Of a DNA stretch of 31,004 nucleotides, positions 7,568-15,220 are shown in pieces; the stretch's first letter is position 1, and every line of letters starts with the position of its first letter. Source of the DNA: JAWXTK01 sp044433645 (GTDB lineage Bacteria > Bacteroidota > Bacteroidia > Bacteroidales > Rikenellaceae). The notes under the pieces are model-generated. The model did no database searches and had not been told where the DNA came from. It saw nothing but the letters and a program-made list of their open reading frames with translations. Where the stretch lies: contig JAWXTK010000023.1 in NCBI GenBank assembly GCA_044433645.1, forward strand, positions 1-31,004. The letters run 5' to 3'. The position numbers and the translations under genes are program-made.

Positions 7568-8632
7568 TTATTTTATTGCTCCTATATTAGATGTTGATGC
7601 GCTCTGAAGAAGTGATACGCTTTGCCCAGATTTTAGGCTGTTTATACCGGCGCTTACTATTTTTTCGTCTACTGCTAGCCCACTTGAGATTATCGCATAA
7701 CCATTTTTGCAGATTTCCTCGATTTTCACTTCGCGCTCAGCGACCTTATTATTGTTGTCTATTATCCACACATAGGTTTTATCCTCTTTGGTGAAAACAG
7801 ACGAGAAACTTATCATAATATTCTCGCTTGCACTTGGCGCGTATTTTATCTCAACCGTTGCGCTCATCCCTGGTGAAGGCAACTTTTGATTAGAGGGCTC
7901 TATTTGGAAAGTTAGTTTGTGAAGTTGATTAAGGTTGGCCTTGGGACTTGCACCTATAAGTTTTAGCGAGTAGGTGTTGTCTTTTAGTAAGTCAACTTTG
8001 GCTGTTGCGCTTAGGTAATTGTCCTGCATTAGGAAATATTTTGCAGGTATATCAACGCTAATTTCCATGCAAGAGGATGAAATCATAGACACCACAGGTG
8101 TGCCAGCTGCTACGGCCTCACCCTTGTCAAAGTTAGTTTTTTGTATGATTCCCTCAAAGGGTGCTCTGAGTTTTGTATCGCTCAGGGCGTTTTGGTGAGA
8201 GAGTTTTTTGGCTGTTATGGCTTTTAGTGTGTTGATAGCTTTATTATAATCGTTTTCTGATACGCTTTTTGTTTGGTACAAGGCCTTGATTCTTGTAACT
8301 TCGCCATAAACTGCGTCGTATTCGGCCTCGGTTGCTGATAGTTGGACTTTGTAATCTCGCTCATCAAGTGATGCTAGTATATCGCCACACTTAACTTTGT
8401 CGCCGTCCTTTACGTTTATATTATCTATTATACCTGCAACTCTAAAGCCTAGGTTAACATCCTCGCACGCAGCTACTTTACCTGTGAAGGTGCTGTGCGA
8501 GAGGTTGTCTGAGGCTGTTTGAGCTAACTCGTATTTTACACAGCGAGGAGTTTGGTTGGTGTTGTTTTCTACTCTTGTGCACGAGATTATGCTGAGCGTA
8601 AGAGCTAAAATTAATAATTTTGATTGTTTCAT
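7568..8632 (-). CDS. RND efflux adaptor (membrane fusion protein), lipoprotein
   Basis: This 354-residue periplasmic adaptor links the pump to the TolC-like channel. The N-terminus is a lipoprotein signal with lipobox SIISC, lipidated at Cys18. A biotinyl-lipoyl half (GFRVAGIIDNINVKDGDKVK, near 60) precedes a helical hairpin near 95-150, then the second lipoyl half (KLRAPFEGIIQKTNFDKGEAV), a beta-barrel domain and a membrane-proximal domain. It is the first gene of the operon. A -7 box (TAATTTTG) lies 35 bases upstream, and the divergent AraC-type regulator begins 154 bases away, which suggests local control. Confidence 0.93.
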   Translation of the reverse strand: MKQSKLLILALTLSIISCTRVENNTNQTPRCVKYELAQTASDNLSHSTFTGKVAACEDVNLGFRVAGIIDNINVKDGDKVKCGDILASLDERDYKVQLSATEAEYDAVYGEVTRIKALYQTKSVSENDYNKAINTLKAITAKKLSHQNALSDTKLRAPFEGIIQKTNFDKGEAVAAGTPVVSMISSSCMEISVDIPAKYFLMQDNYLSATAKVDLLKDNTYSLKLIGASPKANLNQLHKLTFQIEPSNQKLPSPGMSATVEIKYAPSASENIMISFSSVFTKEDKTYVWIIDNNNKVAEREVKIEEICKNGYAIISSGLAVDEKIVSAGINSLKSGQSVSLLQSASTSNIGAIK

Positions 8633-8667
8633 ATTCTAGGGATTTTTTTAATCTATTTTTGATTCTA

Positions 8668-8675
8668 CAAAATTA
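8668..8675 (-). promoter_or_regulatory. -7 box of the efflux operon
   Basis: Minus-strand TAATTTTG matches TAnnTTTG, 35 bases before the adaptor start. At 19-base spacing the -33 position reads TTTT (8695-8698) instead of TTTG, so the promoter looks weak alone and may need activation. Confidence 0.6.
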
Positions 8676-8705
8676 GAGCCTATGTGTGGAAATTAAAAGT
8701 AGGGT

Positions 8706-8734
8706 TTTGGGTTAAAAATGTTTAAATTTGGGTT
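8706..8734. promoter_or_regulatory. Candidate AraC-family operator (direct repeat, 21-bp spacing)
   Basis: TTTGGGTT occurs at 8706-8713 and again at 8727-8734, the repeats starting exactly 21 bases apart, two helical turns. AraC-family dimers often bind direct half-sites at this spacing. The near repeat abuts the -33 region of the efflux promoter, a classical activator position. The repeat is seen directly; its role is inferred. Confidence 0.5.
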
Positions 8735-8774
8735 TTTTACTTCTATTTTTATATGAAATTAGAAAAAATATATA

Positions 8775-8782
8775 TAATTTTG
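8775..8782 (+). promoter_or_regulatory. -7 box of the AraC-family gene
   Basis: TAATTTTG fits TAnnTTTG but ends only 4 bases before the ATG at 8787. If this is the promoter, the transcript would start at or next to the start codon and have no leader. Confidence 0.45.
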
Positions 8783-8786
8783 TGGT

Positions 8787-9614
8787 ATGAGCTCAAAAAT
8801 CAATTATATAACTGGACGCACATCTGAGTTTAGCGAATTTCGCGAGGGCATACCCGTTGACTTAAGCCAAGGAGGATTTTTTATTTGTACCTCGGGAGTG
8901 GGAGATGTGATGATAAATGCCAAACAGTTTAGTATTAAACCCTGGGATTTGTTGGTTGCGCTGCCTGGCTCTTATGTTTACGCGCTGCGTACAAGCGAAG
9001 ATTTTGACGGAGTGATTTTTGGGGTAGACCTCGAGATTTTATTGGGGGTTGAACTAGCAAATAAGGGTTTTTATATTAGTTCTGTAACTGAAAATCCATG
9101 TATCTCGCTCACAGAGACTGATGCTAAGAAAATTTTGCTCCTAAGAGAGCATTTTCTAGAGAATTGTGCTAATGAAAAACACCCTATGCGTGATGAAATA
9201 AACGATGCTTTGCTCAAGATTATGATTTATGAGGTAGCTGCGTTTTACGCTAGTGGACAAACTAATCAAGAGCAGAAATGTAGTAGAGATGAGGCTATAT
9301 TTTCAAATTTTATGGTGCATCTTCACAGCGAAAAAACTTATAATCGCAGCCTGGAATACTATGCTCAAAAGCAATCTATTACCCCCAGCCACCTTTCGCG
9401 TGTGGTAAAACGTATGTCATCTCACTCGGCATCTGAGTGGGTGAGCATGTATGTGATATCATGCATAAAACGCCTATTGCAAAGACGTGAGCTACCTATC
9501 GCAACGATAGCTGAGATGATGGGTATGGCTAATGCCTCGTTTTTGTCGCAGTATTTTAGGAAATATACCTCAATGACTCCAAGAGAATATCGCTCGCAAT
9601 ATTTTTTAAATTAA
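8787..9614 (+). CDS. AraC-family transcriptional regulator
   Basis: This 275-residue cytoplasmic regulator has an N-terminal cupin-like sensing domain (about 1-160; FSIKPWDLLVALPG is typical) and a C-terminal pair of helix-turn-helix units (about 175-275). The second ends with FLSQYFRKYTSMTPREYR, a strong AraC/XylS signature. It diverges from the RND efflux operon, with a 21-bp-spaced direct repeat in the shared gap, so it most likely activates that operon in response to an unknown ligand. Its stop codon overlaps that of the convergent leucine-rich-repeat gene by 4 bases. The ATG at 8787 is the first in frame and gives the full domain; its -7 box is unusually close. Confidence 0.93.
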   Translation: MSSKINYITGRTSEFSEFREGIPVDLSQGGFFICTSGVGDVMINAKQFSIKPWDLLVALPGSYVYALRTSEDFDGVIFGVDLEILLGVELANKGFYISSVTENPCISLTETDAKKILLLREHFLENCANEKHPMRDEINDALLKIMIYEVAAFYASGQTNQEQKCSRDEAIFSNFMVHLHSEKTYNRSLEYYAQKQSITPSHLSRVVKRMSSHSASEWVSMYVISCIKRLLQRRELPIATIAEMMGMANASFLSQYFRKYTSMTPREYRSQYFLN

Positions 9615-10642
9615 GACACAGTAATAGTCTCGCCTTCTAAGGTGATAGATAAGAAAGTCCAGCTATTTTCACCTATGGTTAGCGTGTTGCCGTCGACATA
9701 TTCAGCGTTGGAGATGCTGAGCGTGAGGGCAATTTTTGTGGTAGTTACCCCGTCAAATGCATATTCACCTATGCTTTTAAGTTTTGCGTTATTCTCTGAG
9801 GCTATTTTTAGTGTGACTAAAGATGAGCAGCTCTCAAAGCAGTAATTTTCAAAAGTTGTGGCCTTGGGTAGTTCCAAGTAGGCTAGTTTGCTGCATGAGG
9901 TGAAAGTCCATTTTGGAACTTCGGTGACTTTAGGTAGAGAGAGAGTTGTCATAACCGAGTTTTTAGCATAGGCAAAGTCCTCGATTTCGTTAACTAGGGG
10001 AGTCTCTAAGCTTGTTAGGGCTGAATTGAAAAATATACCTCTGTTATTTACATAGGTGAGTCTTGGTAGAGAAAGTTCTGTGAGTGAGGTGCAATAACTT
10101 ATAGCATTATAGCCTAATTTTGTGAGGCGAGGTAGGTTGAAATTTGTCACGGCAGTACACCAATTAAAAGCAGCGTCGTGAATAGTTGTGACATTAGGTA
10201 AATCGACAGTGTGAAGGCTCTCGCACGAATAAAATGCACACTGACCAACTTCGGTAGCAACTGCGGCTGACAGAGAAGTAAAGCTGGTGGGTGTGAAATA
10301 ATAGTCGTATGCGCTCTCGCCAAAGATAGCGAACTCAGGAAATTTCTCTAATAAAGGGAATGAGAGGTGTAGCTCACGAGAGGTGTAAGCTGAAATAAAT
10401 CTAAGGGCAGCGTTTAGGCCTGCAAAATCTGCTGTCGTAGCAGTAACATCATAAAAAACCAAGGTGTCGGTTTGGGTTGGACAACTATCTGCTGATATGT
10501 CAGATAAATAATATAAATTAGGGTCTTTCTCCCATGAAGTTTCATTAGAAGAAGTAATATCTTCCGAGGAAATCTTATCGCAAGAAATTACGCTCAGCGC
10601 ACAAAAGGCCAAGAGTATAATAGAAGAGATTGAAGTTCTCAT
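9611..10642 (-). CDS. Leucine-rich-repeat (BspA-like, LRR_5 type) surface lipoprotein
   Basis: This 343-residue protein has a lipoprotein signal with lipobox VISC and lipidated Cys21, followed by a Ser/Thr/Asp/Glu-rich linker to about 45. From about 130 to 310 it carries repeats of roughly 22-24 residues built on F-x-x-C-x-x-L-x-x-x-x-L-P-x-(V/L)-(T)-x-(I/L), for example FNWCTAVTNFNLPRLTKL. These match BspA-like repeats of Bacteroidetes and other host-associated microbes, often involved in adhesion. Ligand is unknown. It is a single gene with its own promoter (TTTG and TATCTTTG, 20 bases apart). It ends by sharing TTAA with the AraC gene, leaving no room for a terminator between them. Confidence 0.85.
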   Translation of the reverse strand: MRTSISSIILLAFCALSVISCDKISSEDITSSNETSWEKDPNLYYLSDISADSCPTQTDTLVFYDVTATTADFAGLNAALRFISAYTSRELHLSFPLLEKFPEFAIFGESAYDYYFTPTSFTSLSAAVATEVGQCAFYSCESLHTVDLPNVTTIHDAAFNWCTAVTNFNLPRLTKLGYNAISYCTSLTELSLPRLTYVNNRGIFFNSALTSLETPLVNEIEDFAYAKNSVMTTLSLPKVTEVPKWTFTSCSKLAYLELPKATTFENYCFESCSSLVTLKIASENNAKLKSIGEYAFDGVTTTKIALTLSISNAEYVDGNTLTIGENSWTFLSITLEGETITVS

Positions 10643-10676
10643 AGTTTTATGCTCAAAAAAATAGATTAGTTAGAGC

Positions 10677-10708
10677 CAAAGATAAAAACTTTTTTGAGGA
10701 ATCACAAA
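10677..10708 (-). promoter_or_regulatory. Promoter of the leucine-rich-repeat lipoprotein
   Basis: On the minus strand, -33 TTTG (10705-10708), a 20-base spacer and -7 TATCTTTG (10677-10684) match the Bacteroidetes consensus fully. The start codon is 34 bases downstream. The -33 box overlaps the T tract of the fabG terminator. Confidence 0.75.
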
Positions 10709-10746
10709 AAAAATAAGGTGCAAATCATGTTTTATCATGCTGCACC
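10705..10746 (-). terminator. Terminator of fabG
   Basis: On the minus strand GGTGCA (10741-10746 complement) pairs with TGCACC (10717-10722 complement), with an inner CATG/CATG pair. The hairpin is followed by TTA and eight T residues, about 30 bases after the fabG stop. The stem is interrupted, so strength is uncertain. Confidence 0.65.
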
Positions 10747-10777
10747 CTAAATATTTATATGTTTTATTGCTTTTTGA

Positions 10778-11524
10778 CTAGCAGTTCATACCTCCACAAA
10801 CGTGAATTACTTGACCACTAACATAAGCAGATAAGTCTGATGCTAGGTATAAAGCTGTCTTAGCAACATCCTCGGGAGTACCTCCACGGCGAAGAGGAAT
10901 TTGTTGAGCCCACTGAGCTTTAACCTCGTCAGAAAGTGCACCTGTCATCTCTGTGATAATGAATCCTGGGGCAATAGCATTAGCGCGTATGCCACGTGAA
11001 CCAAGTTCTTTAGCCATAGATTTTGCTAGACCTATCATACCTGCTTTAGATGCTGAGTAGTTAGCTTGACCAGCGTTGCCCGATACACCTACTACTGATG
11101 CCATATTGATGATGCTACCTGATTTTTGTTTCATCATAATAGGAGTCACGGCGTGTATAAAGTTAAATGCAGATTTAAGGTTTACGTTGATAACCATATC
11201 CCATTGAGCCTCGCTCATACGCATCATAAGACCGTCGCGAGTGATACCTGCGTTGTTAACAAGAACATCTATACGACCAAAATCGCTAGCGATTTCTTTA
11301 ACAACAGCTGCTGTATCTTCAAAATTTGCAGCGTTTGATGCATAACCTTTAGCTTTAACGCCCATAGCCTCAAGCTCGCTTTGAGTAGCTAGCGCATTTT
11401 CGTCTATGTTAAGGTCTGTAAATGCTACATTTGCGCCTTGTTTAGCAAATTCTATAGCTATTGCCTTACCTATGCCTCTTGCGGCACCAGTTACAATGGC
11501 AACTTTTCCTTCTAATAATTTCAT
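10778..11524 (-). CDS. fabG: 3-oxoacyl-[acyl-carrier-protein] reductase
   Basis: This 248-residue short-chain dehydrogenase performs the NADPH-dependent first reduction of fatty-acid elongation in the cytoplasm. The Rossmann motif TGAARGIG is at 12-19, NNAG at 90-93, and the catalytic Ser143, Tyr156 and Lys160 lie in INMASVVGVSGNAGQANYSASK. Length equals that of typical FabG, and the C-terminal YVSGQVIHVCGGM is characteristic. Single gene with its own -7 box (TATCTTTG, 11554-11561) and a downstream hairpin. Paralogous short-chain dehydrogenases are common, but this sequence is close to the FabG pattern throughout. Confidence 0.93.
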   Translation of the reverse strand: MKLLEGKVAIVTGAARGIGKAIAIEFAKQGANVAFTDLNIDENALATQSELEAMGVKAKGYASNAANFEDTAAVVKEIASDFGRIDVLVNNAGITRDGLMMRMSEAQWDMVINVNLKSAFNFIHAVTPIMMKQKSGSIINMASVVGVSGNAGQANYSASKAGMIGLAKSMAKELGSRGIRANAIAPGFIITEMTGALSDEVKAQWAQQIPLRRGGTPEDVAKTALYLASDLSAYVSGQVIHVCGGMNC

Positions 11525-11553
11525 AATTCTTTTTAATTAAGTTTTATCTGGGG

Positions 11554-11561
11554 CAAAGATA
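11554..11561 (-). promoter_or_regulatory. -7 box of fabG
   Basis: Minus-strand TATCTTTG, followed by C, matches TAnnTTTG and lies 29 bases before the fabG start. No clear TTTG is at -33. Confidence 0.6.
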
Positions 11562-11580
11562 GTAAAAATATGATAATTTA

Positions 11581-12441
11581 CTAATTTACCTCTTTAATTA
11601 TAAGTGTGCTGTTTACTAAATCGGGCACATATAGCTTACCGTTAATAAGCGAGAAATCGGCTGCACCTACAAAAGAGGTTTTGAATTTTAGTTTGTCTAT
11701 TTTTTTAGTGTTAATGTCGATTTTGTAAAGCTCGGCTGGCGACCAGTTGCTTGCATATAAAGTTTGTTTGTCGTCAGATATTGCAAGACCGTCCCACTGA
11801 CCTGGAGTTTGTATAAACATTTGATTTTGAGGGTTTTCTAGACTTTCGATTTTGTAGATTACGTTCTCGCTAGATGTGACGCCGTTGGCAGGATAAGAGG
11901 CTACAAACATAGAATTTTCGCTGATTAATATGCCGTTTGCACCTGGTGTGTTATGCCAAAGCGTGGGCGCTAAATCAGCTTTATTAAGGCTGAAAATATT
12001 GCCAGAATTTGTTACCGATACATATATTTTATCATCGCACTCGGCTATATCATTAAGATAAAGTTCGCCCTCGGGGAAGATGATATTTTTGATGTTTTCT
12101 TTGGTTTTTAAGTCAAAAACTACCAATTTATTTACATCGCAAACATACAATGTGTCGTTTAAAACCATCATGCCTTTAGGGGCATTTAGCGCGCCAGTGG
12201 CAGGGATAAAAGTGCTGATTTTGCCTTCTTTTAAGTAGGCGATATAGCCCTTGCCCTCTTGGTTTAGGGGGTTTAATTCATCAGAGCCAAAGTTTGCGAT
12301 AAGTACACCATCGCCATAAGGCAGGGTGCTTTCGTTAAAGTGCAGATTTAAGGTTAAAACCTTTTCTTTGTTAGTTTTTAGGGCTATGAATGCGAGTACT
12401 AGTGTTAGTGCAAGTAATAAGATTTTGATTTTGGTTTTCAT
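11581..12441 (-). CDS. Membrane-anchored or exported beta-propeller protein (SMP-30/NHL-like)
   Basis: This 286-residue protein begins with a hydrophobic segment (about 5-22, no lipobox), so it is a signal anchor or signal peptide. The rest is built from short beta repeats such as LNAPKGMMVLNDTLYVCDVNKLVVFDLKT, LNDIAECDDKIYVSVTNSGNIFSLNK and WDGLAISDDKQTLYASNWSPAELYKID, the pattern of six-bladed SMP-30/gluconolactonase/NHL propellers. The gene is probably monocistronic: the divergent glyA gene lies upstream and fabG, with its own promoter, downstream. Enzymatic activity cannot be asserted, since I could not confirm metal ligands. The minus-strand -7 box is TATATTTG at 12482-12489. Confidence 0.7.
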   Translation of the reverse strand: MKTKIKILLLALTLVLAFIALKTNKEKVLTLNLHFNESTLPYGDGVLIANFGSDELNPLNQEGKGYIAYLKEGKISTFIPATGALNAPKGMMVLNDTLYVCDVNKLVVFDLKTKENIKNIIFPEGELYLNDIAECDDKIYVSVTNSGNIFSLNKADLAPTLWHNTPGANGILISENSMFVASYPANGVTSSENVIYKIESLENPQNQMFIQTPGQWDGLAISDDKQTLYASNWSPAELYKIDINTKKIDKLKFKTSFVGAADFSLINGKLYVPDLVNSTLIIKEVN

Positions 12442-12465
12442 GTTTATAATATTAGTCGTTTTGTT

Positions 12466-12506
12466 AAAAAATATTGCTTTGCAAATATAATGAAAAAAAT
12501 ATTGCT
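12466..12506. repeat. 13-bp direct repeat in the propeller gene/glyA divergent promoter region
   Basis: AAAAAATATTGCT occurs at 12466-12478 and 12494-12506, exactly 28 bases apart. The copies flank the -7 box of the minus-strand gene (12482-12489). Could be a regulator binding site or chance in AT-rich DNA, although 13 perfect matches with an internal GC are uncommon. Confidence 0.5.
12482..12489 (-). promoter_or_regulatory. -7 box of the beta-propeller gene
   Basis: Minus-strand TATATTTG followed by CA matches the consensus, 40 bases before the start at 12441. A TTTA sits at the -33 position at 19-base spacing (12509-12512). Confidence 0.6.
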
Positions 12507-12514
12507 AATAAAAC

Positions 12515-12545
12515 TTTAAAATTTGCACAATTATTTATATCTTTA
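12515..12545 (+). promoter_or_regulatory. Candidate promoter of glyA
   Basis: TTTA (12515-12518), a 19-base spacer and TATCTTTA (12538-12545) differ from the consensus by one base in each box. The start codon is 33 bases downstream. The same TATCTTTA form, with a perfect TTTG at 19 bases, recurs at the right edge of the window, which supports it. Confidence 0.5.
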
Positions 12546-12578
12546 CACTCTTAAACAAACTTAATACATTTTGCAGTT

Positions 12579-13859
12579 ATGAATAAGGATACAAAAGTAT
12601 TCGATCTTATCGAAAAAGAAAAGCAAAGACAATTGTCGGGCATAGAGCTTATCGCTTCTGAAAACTTTGTTAGTGACCAAGTTATGGAGGCTATGGGTTC
12701 TGTTTTGACCAATAAATATGCCGAAGGTTATCCTGGAGCGCGTTATTATGGTGGATGTGGAGTGGTTGACCAAGTTGAACAACTTGCAATTGATCGTTTG
12801 TGTGAAATTTTTGGCGCTGTTTACGCTAACGTACAGCCTCACTCAGGTGCTCAAGCTAATATGGCTGTGTTTACAGCTGTGCTTAAACCTGGTGATACTT
12901 TCATGGGTCTAGACCTTTCTCACGGTGGCCACCTTTCTCATGGTTCGCCTGTTAATACTTCTGGTTTGCTTTATAACGCAGTAGCTTACAAAGTAGGCGA
13001 AGAGTCTGGAACTATTGACTACGACCAAATGGAGGCTACAGCCCTAGAATGTAAACCTAAAATGATAGTTGGTGGCGCGTCTGCTTACTGTAGAGAGTGG
13101 GATTACAAACGTATGAGAGAAATCGCTGACAAAGTTGGTGCTATTCTTTTGATAGATATGGCTCACACAGCTGGTCTTATCGCAGCTGGAGTTTTGGAAA
13201 ATCCTGTAAAATATGCTCACATTGTAACTTCTACAACTCACAAAACACTTCGTGGTCCACGTGGTGGTGTGATTATTCTTGGCGAGGATTTTGATAATCC
13301 ATGGGGTGTTAAAACTCCTAAAGGCGAGATTAAAAAAATGTCTGCAATGTTGAACTCAGCAGTGTTCCCAGGTATCCAAGGTGGCCCACTAGAGCACGTT
13401 ATCGCTGCTAAAGCTGTGTCTTTTGGCGAGGCGCTAGATCCTTCATATAAAGTATATCAACAACAAGTGCAAAAAAATGCTAAAGCTATGGCTGAGGCTT
13501 TCATAGCTAAAGGCTATAACTTGGTTTCGGGTGGAACAGATAACCACCTAATGCTTATCGACTTACGTAGTAAATTCCCAGATTTGACTGGTAAAAAAGC
13601 AGAGCAAGTGTTGGTGAAAGCTGATATTACAACTAACAAAAATATGGTGCCTTTTGACGACCGTTCGCCTTTCCAAACTTCGGGAATTCGTATCGGTACG
13701 CCTGCTATCACAACTCGTGGATTAAAAGAAGACAAAATGGCTGTTATCGTGGATATGATAGACAGAGTCCTTAGCGCGCCAGATGATGAGGCTGTTCAAG
13801 CTCAAGTAGCTAGCGAGGCTCACGCTATGATGAAAGATTGCCCATTATTTGCATGGTAG
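12579..13859 (+). CDS. glyA: Serine hydroxymethyltransferase
   Basis: This 426-residue PLP enzyme interconverts serine and glycine while charging tetrahydrofolate with a one-carbon unit. The N-terminal segment GIELIASENFVSDQVMEAMGS, the YYGGC motif near 56-60 and the PLP-binding VTSTTHKTLRGPRGG (Lys222) are all intact. Length is normal for bacterial GlyA. Codon choice is biased as in highly expressed genes. It precedes yajC by 27 bases and the two probably share a transcript ending at the hairpin at 14235. Its substrate serine is made by the serC-serA genes about 5 kb downstream on the other strand. Confidence 0.98.
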   Translation: MNKDTKVFDLIEKEKQRQLSGIELIASENFVSDQVMEAMGSVLTNKYAEGYPGARYYGGCGVVDQVEQLAIDRLCEIFGAVYANVQPHSGAQANMAVFTAVLKPGDTFMGLDLSHGGHLSHGSPVNTSGLLYNAVAYKVGEESGTIDYDQMEATALECKPKMIVGGASAYCREWDYKRMREIADKVGAILLIDMAHTAGLIAAGVLENPVKYAHIVTSTTHKTLRGPRGGVIILGEDFDNPWGVKTPKGEIKKMSAMLNSAVFPGIQGGPLEHVIAAKAVSFGEALDPSYKVYQQQVQKNAKAMAEAFIAKGYNLVSGGTDNHLMLIDLRSKFPDLTGKKAEQVLVKADITTNKNMVPFDDRSPFQTSGIRIGTPAITTRGLKEDKMAVIVDMIDRVLSAPDDEAVQAQVASEAHAMMKDCPLFAW

Positions 13860-13886
13860 AAAATAACTTTTAAAAAAAATAAGAAA

Positions 13887-14216
13887 ATGAATTTATCAAC
13901 AATTTTTATTCAAGATGTGCCCTCTGGTGCTCAACCTGACGGTGGTGGTATGCAATTCATCATTATGATGGTATTAATTTTTGCTGTGATGTATTTCTTT
14001 ATGATACGTCCACAACAAAAACGTCAAAAAGAACTAGTTAACTTCCGTAAATCACTAACTAAAGGTGATAAAATCATCACAGCTGGTGGAATTTATGGAA
14101 CAATCAAAGAAATCAAAGAACTTTACGTTATTGTAGAAGTTGATAGCAACGTAGCAATTCGCATCGACAAATCTATGATTATGAAAGATAACACTGATTT
14201 GGTGCAGACTAAGTAA
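13887..14216 (+). CDS. yajC: Preprotein translocase accessory subunit YajC
   Basis: This 109-residue protein is an accessory part of the Sec machinery, associating with SecDF in the inner membrane. It has a short N-terminal tail, one membrane helix at about 27-46 (FIIMMVLIFAVMYFFMIRP) and the diagnostic IRPQQKRQKE junction followed by the soluble domain KGDKIITAGGIYGTIKEI. Length and order are standard. It lies 27 bases after glyA and is followed by a strong terminator. SecDF is not in the window. Confidence 0.95.
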   Translation: MNLSTIFIQDVPSGAQPDGGGMQFIIMMVLIFAVMYFFMIRPQQKRQKELVNFRKSLTKGDKIITAGGIYGTIKEIKELYVIVEVDSNVAIRIDKSMIMKDNTDLVQTK

Positions 14217-14234
14217 TCTTTTTTAGTTTAATAT

Positions 14235-14276
14235 AATAAAGGCTTTATCATTTTTTTAGGTGATAAAGCCTTTATT
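14235..14276 (+). terminator. Terminator of glyA-yajC
   Basis: A perfect 16-bp inverted repeat (14235-14250 with 14261-14276) with a 10-base loop rich in T, 18 bases after the yajC stop. The outer stem is AT-rich and runs into TATTTATTTG. Confidence 0.85.
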
Positions 14277-14278
14277 TA

Positions 14279-14310
14279 TTTGTAATAGTAATGTAATATG
14301 TTTACCTTTG
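14279..14310 (+). promoter_or_regulatory. Promoter of the nonulosonate operon
   Basis: -33 TTTG (14279-14282), a 20-base spacer and -7 TACCTTTG (14303-14310) match the Bacteroidetes consensus perfectly. The start codon of the NeuB-like gene is 25 bases downstream. The promoter begins immediately after the previous terminator. Confidence 0.8.
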
Positions 14311-14335
14311 TAGATACTTATGTCAAGATAAATGT

Positions 14336-15208
14336 ATGAAATCACCTAAAATAATAGCTGAAATAGGCTGTAACCACAAAGGCGAAATGGAAATCGCAAA
14401 GGAATTAATAATCACGGCAGCAAACTTTTGCAAGGCTGATGTTGTTAAATTCCAAAAACGTTGTAACACAGAACTACTTTCCAAGGCCGAATATAATGCG
14501 CCTCACCCAAATATGGCCAACTCTTATGGCGATACCTATGGCGCTCACCGTGAATATTTGGAGTTTACGCTTGAGGAGCATCGCCAACTAAAGGCTTGGT
14601 GTGAGGAGTTTGGCGTGGTTTATTCTACTTCGGTATGGGATGTGACTTCGGCTAAGGAGATTTCTTCACTTGAACCAGAATTAATCAAAGTTCCTTCGGC
14701 TTGTAATCTAAATAAAGCTATGTTGGAGTATTTGTGCGATAATTATAAGGGTGAAATCCACCTTTCTTTCGGCATGACTACTCAAAAAGAGGAGGACGAT
14801 ATTATATCACTTTTTGAGAGCAAGGGCAGAAACAAAGACCTAGTAATTTATAACTGTACTTCGGGCTATCCTGTTCCCTTTGAGGATGTTTGTTTGCTTG
14901 AGCTTTCACGTTTGCGCGATAGCTACGCCTCTAGGGTTAAAGCCATAGGTTTTTCGGGTCACCACTTGGGTATAGCTGTTGATGCAGCTGCCGTAGCACT
15001 AGGTGCAGAGTGGGTTGAGCGTCACTATACCTTGGACAGAACATGGAAGGGCACAGACCACGCAGCGTCACTTGAGCCACAAGGAGTGCGCAAATTGGTG
15101 CGTGATTGCAAAGCCGTAGCAAAAGCTCTTACTTACAAAGAAAAAGAAATCTTGGACATAGAGGCTGTGCAAAGAGAAAAGCTAAAAAGTAATCAACTGA
15201 GGTGGTAA
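14336..15208 (+). CDS. Nonulosonate (N-acetylneuraminate/KDN-type) synthase, NeuB family, no SAF domain
   Basis: This 290-residue TIM-barrel enzyme condenses phosphoenolpyruvate with a hexose derivative to make a nine-carbon sugar acid. The start IIAEIGCNHKGEMEIAKELI, the VKFQKR segment, the YSTSVWD strand, LIKVPSACNLN, HLSFGMTT and the FSGHHLGIAVDAAAVALGA..ERHYTLDRTWKGTDHAASLEP block are classical NeuB signatures. Usual bacterial NeuB proteins are about 340-350 residues with a C-terminal SAF (antifreeze-like) domain; this one stops right after the barrel. The phosphatase domain encoded two genes on suggests a 9-phosphate product, hence a ManNAc-6-P or Man-6-P substrate; this is inference. 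First gene of the operon. Confidence 0.88.
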   Translation: MKSPKIIAEIGCNHKGEMEIAKELIITAANFCKADVVKFQKRCNTELLSKAEYNAPHPNMANSYGDTYGAHREYLEFTLEEHRQLKAWCEEFGVVYSTSVWDVTSAKEISSLEPELIKVPSACNLNKAMLEYLCDNYKGEIHLSFGMTTQKEEDDIISLFESKGRNKDLVIYNCTSGYPVPFEDVCLLELSRLRDSYASRVKAIGFSGHHLGIAVDAAAVALGAEWVERHYTLDRTWKGTDHAASLEPQGVRKLVRDCKAVAKALTYKEKEILDIEAVQREKLKSNQLRW

Positions 15209-15220
15209 AAAAAATAAATT

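Noticed and set aside
8702..8738. GGG tracts upstream of the AraC gene as a G-quadruplex
   Set aside because: Only three GGG tracts are present, with a long second loop; a stable quadruplex needs four.
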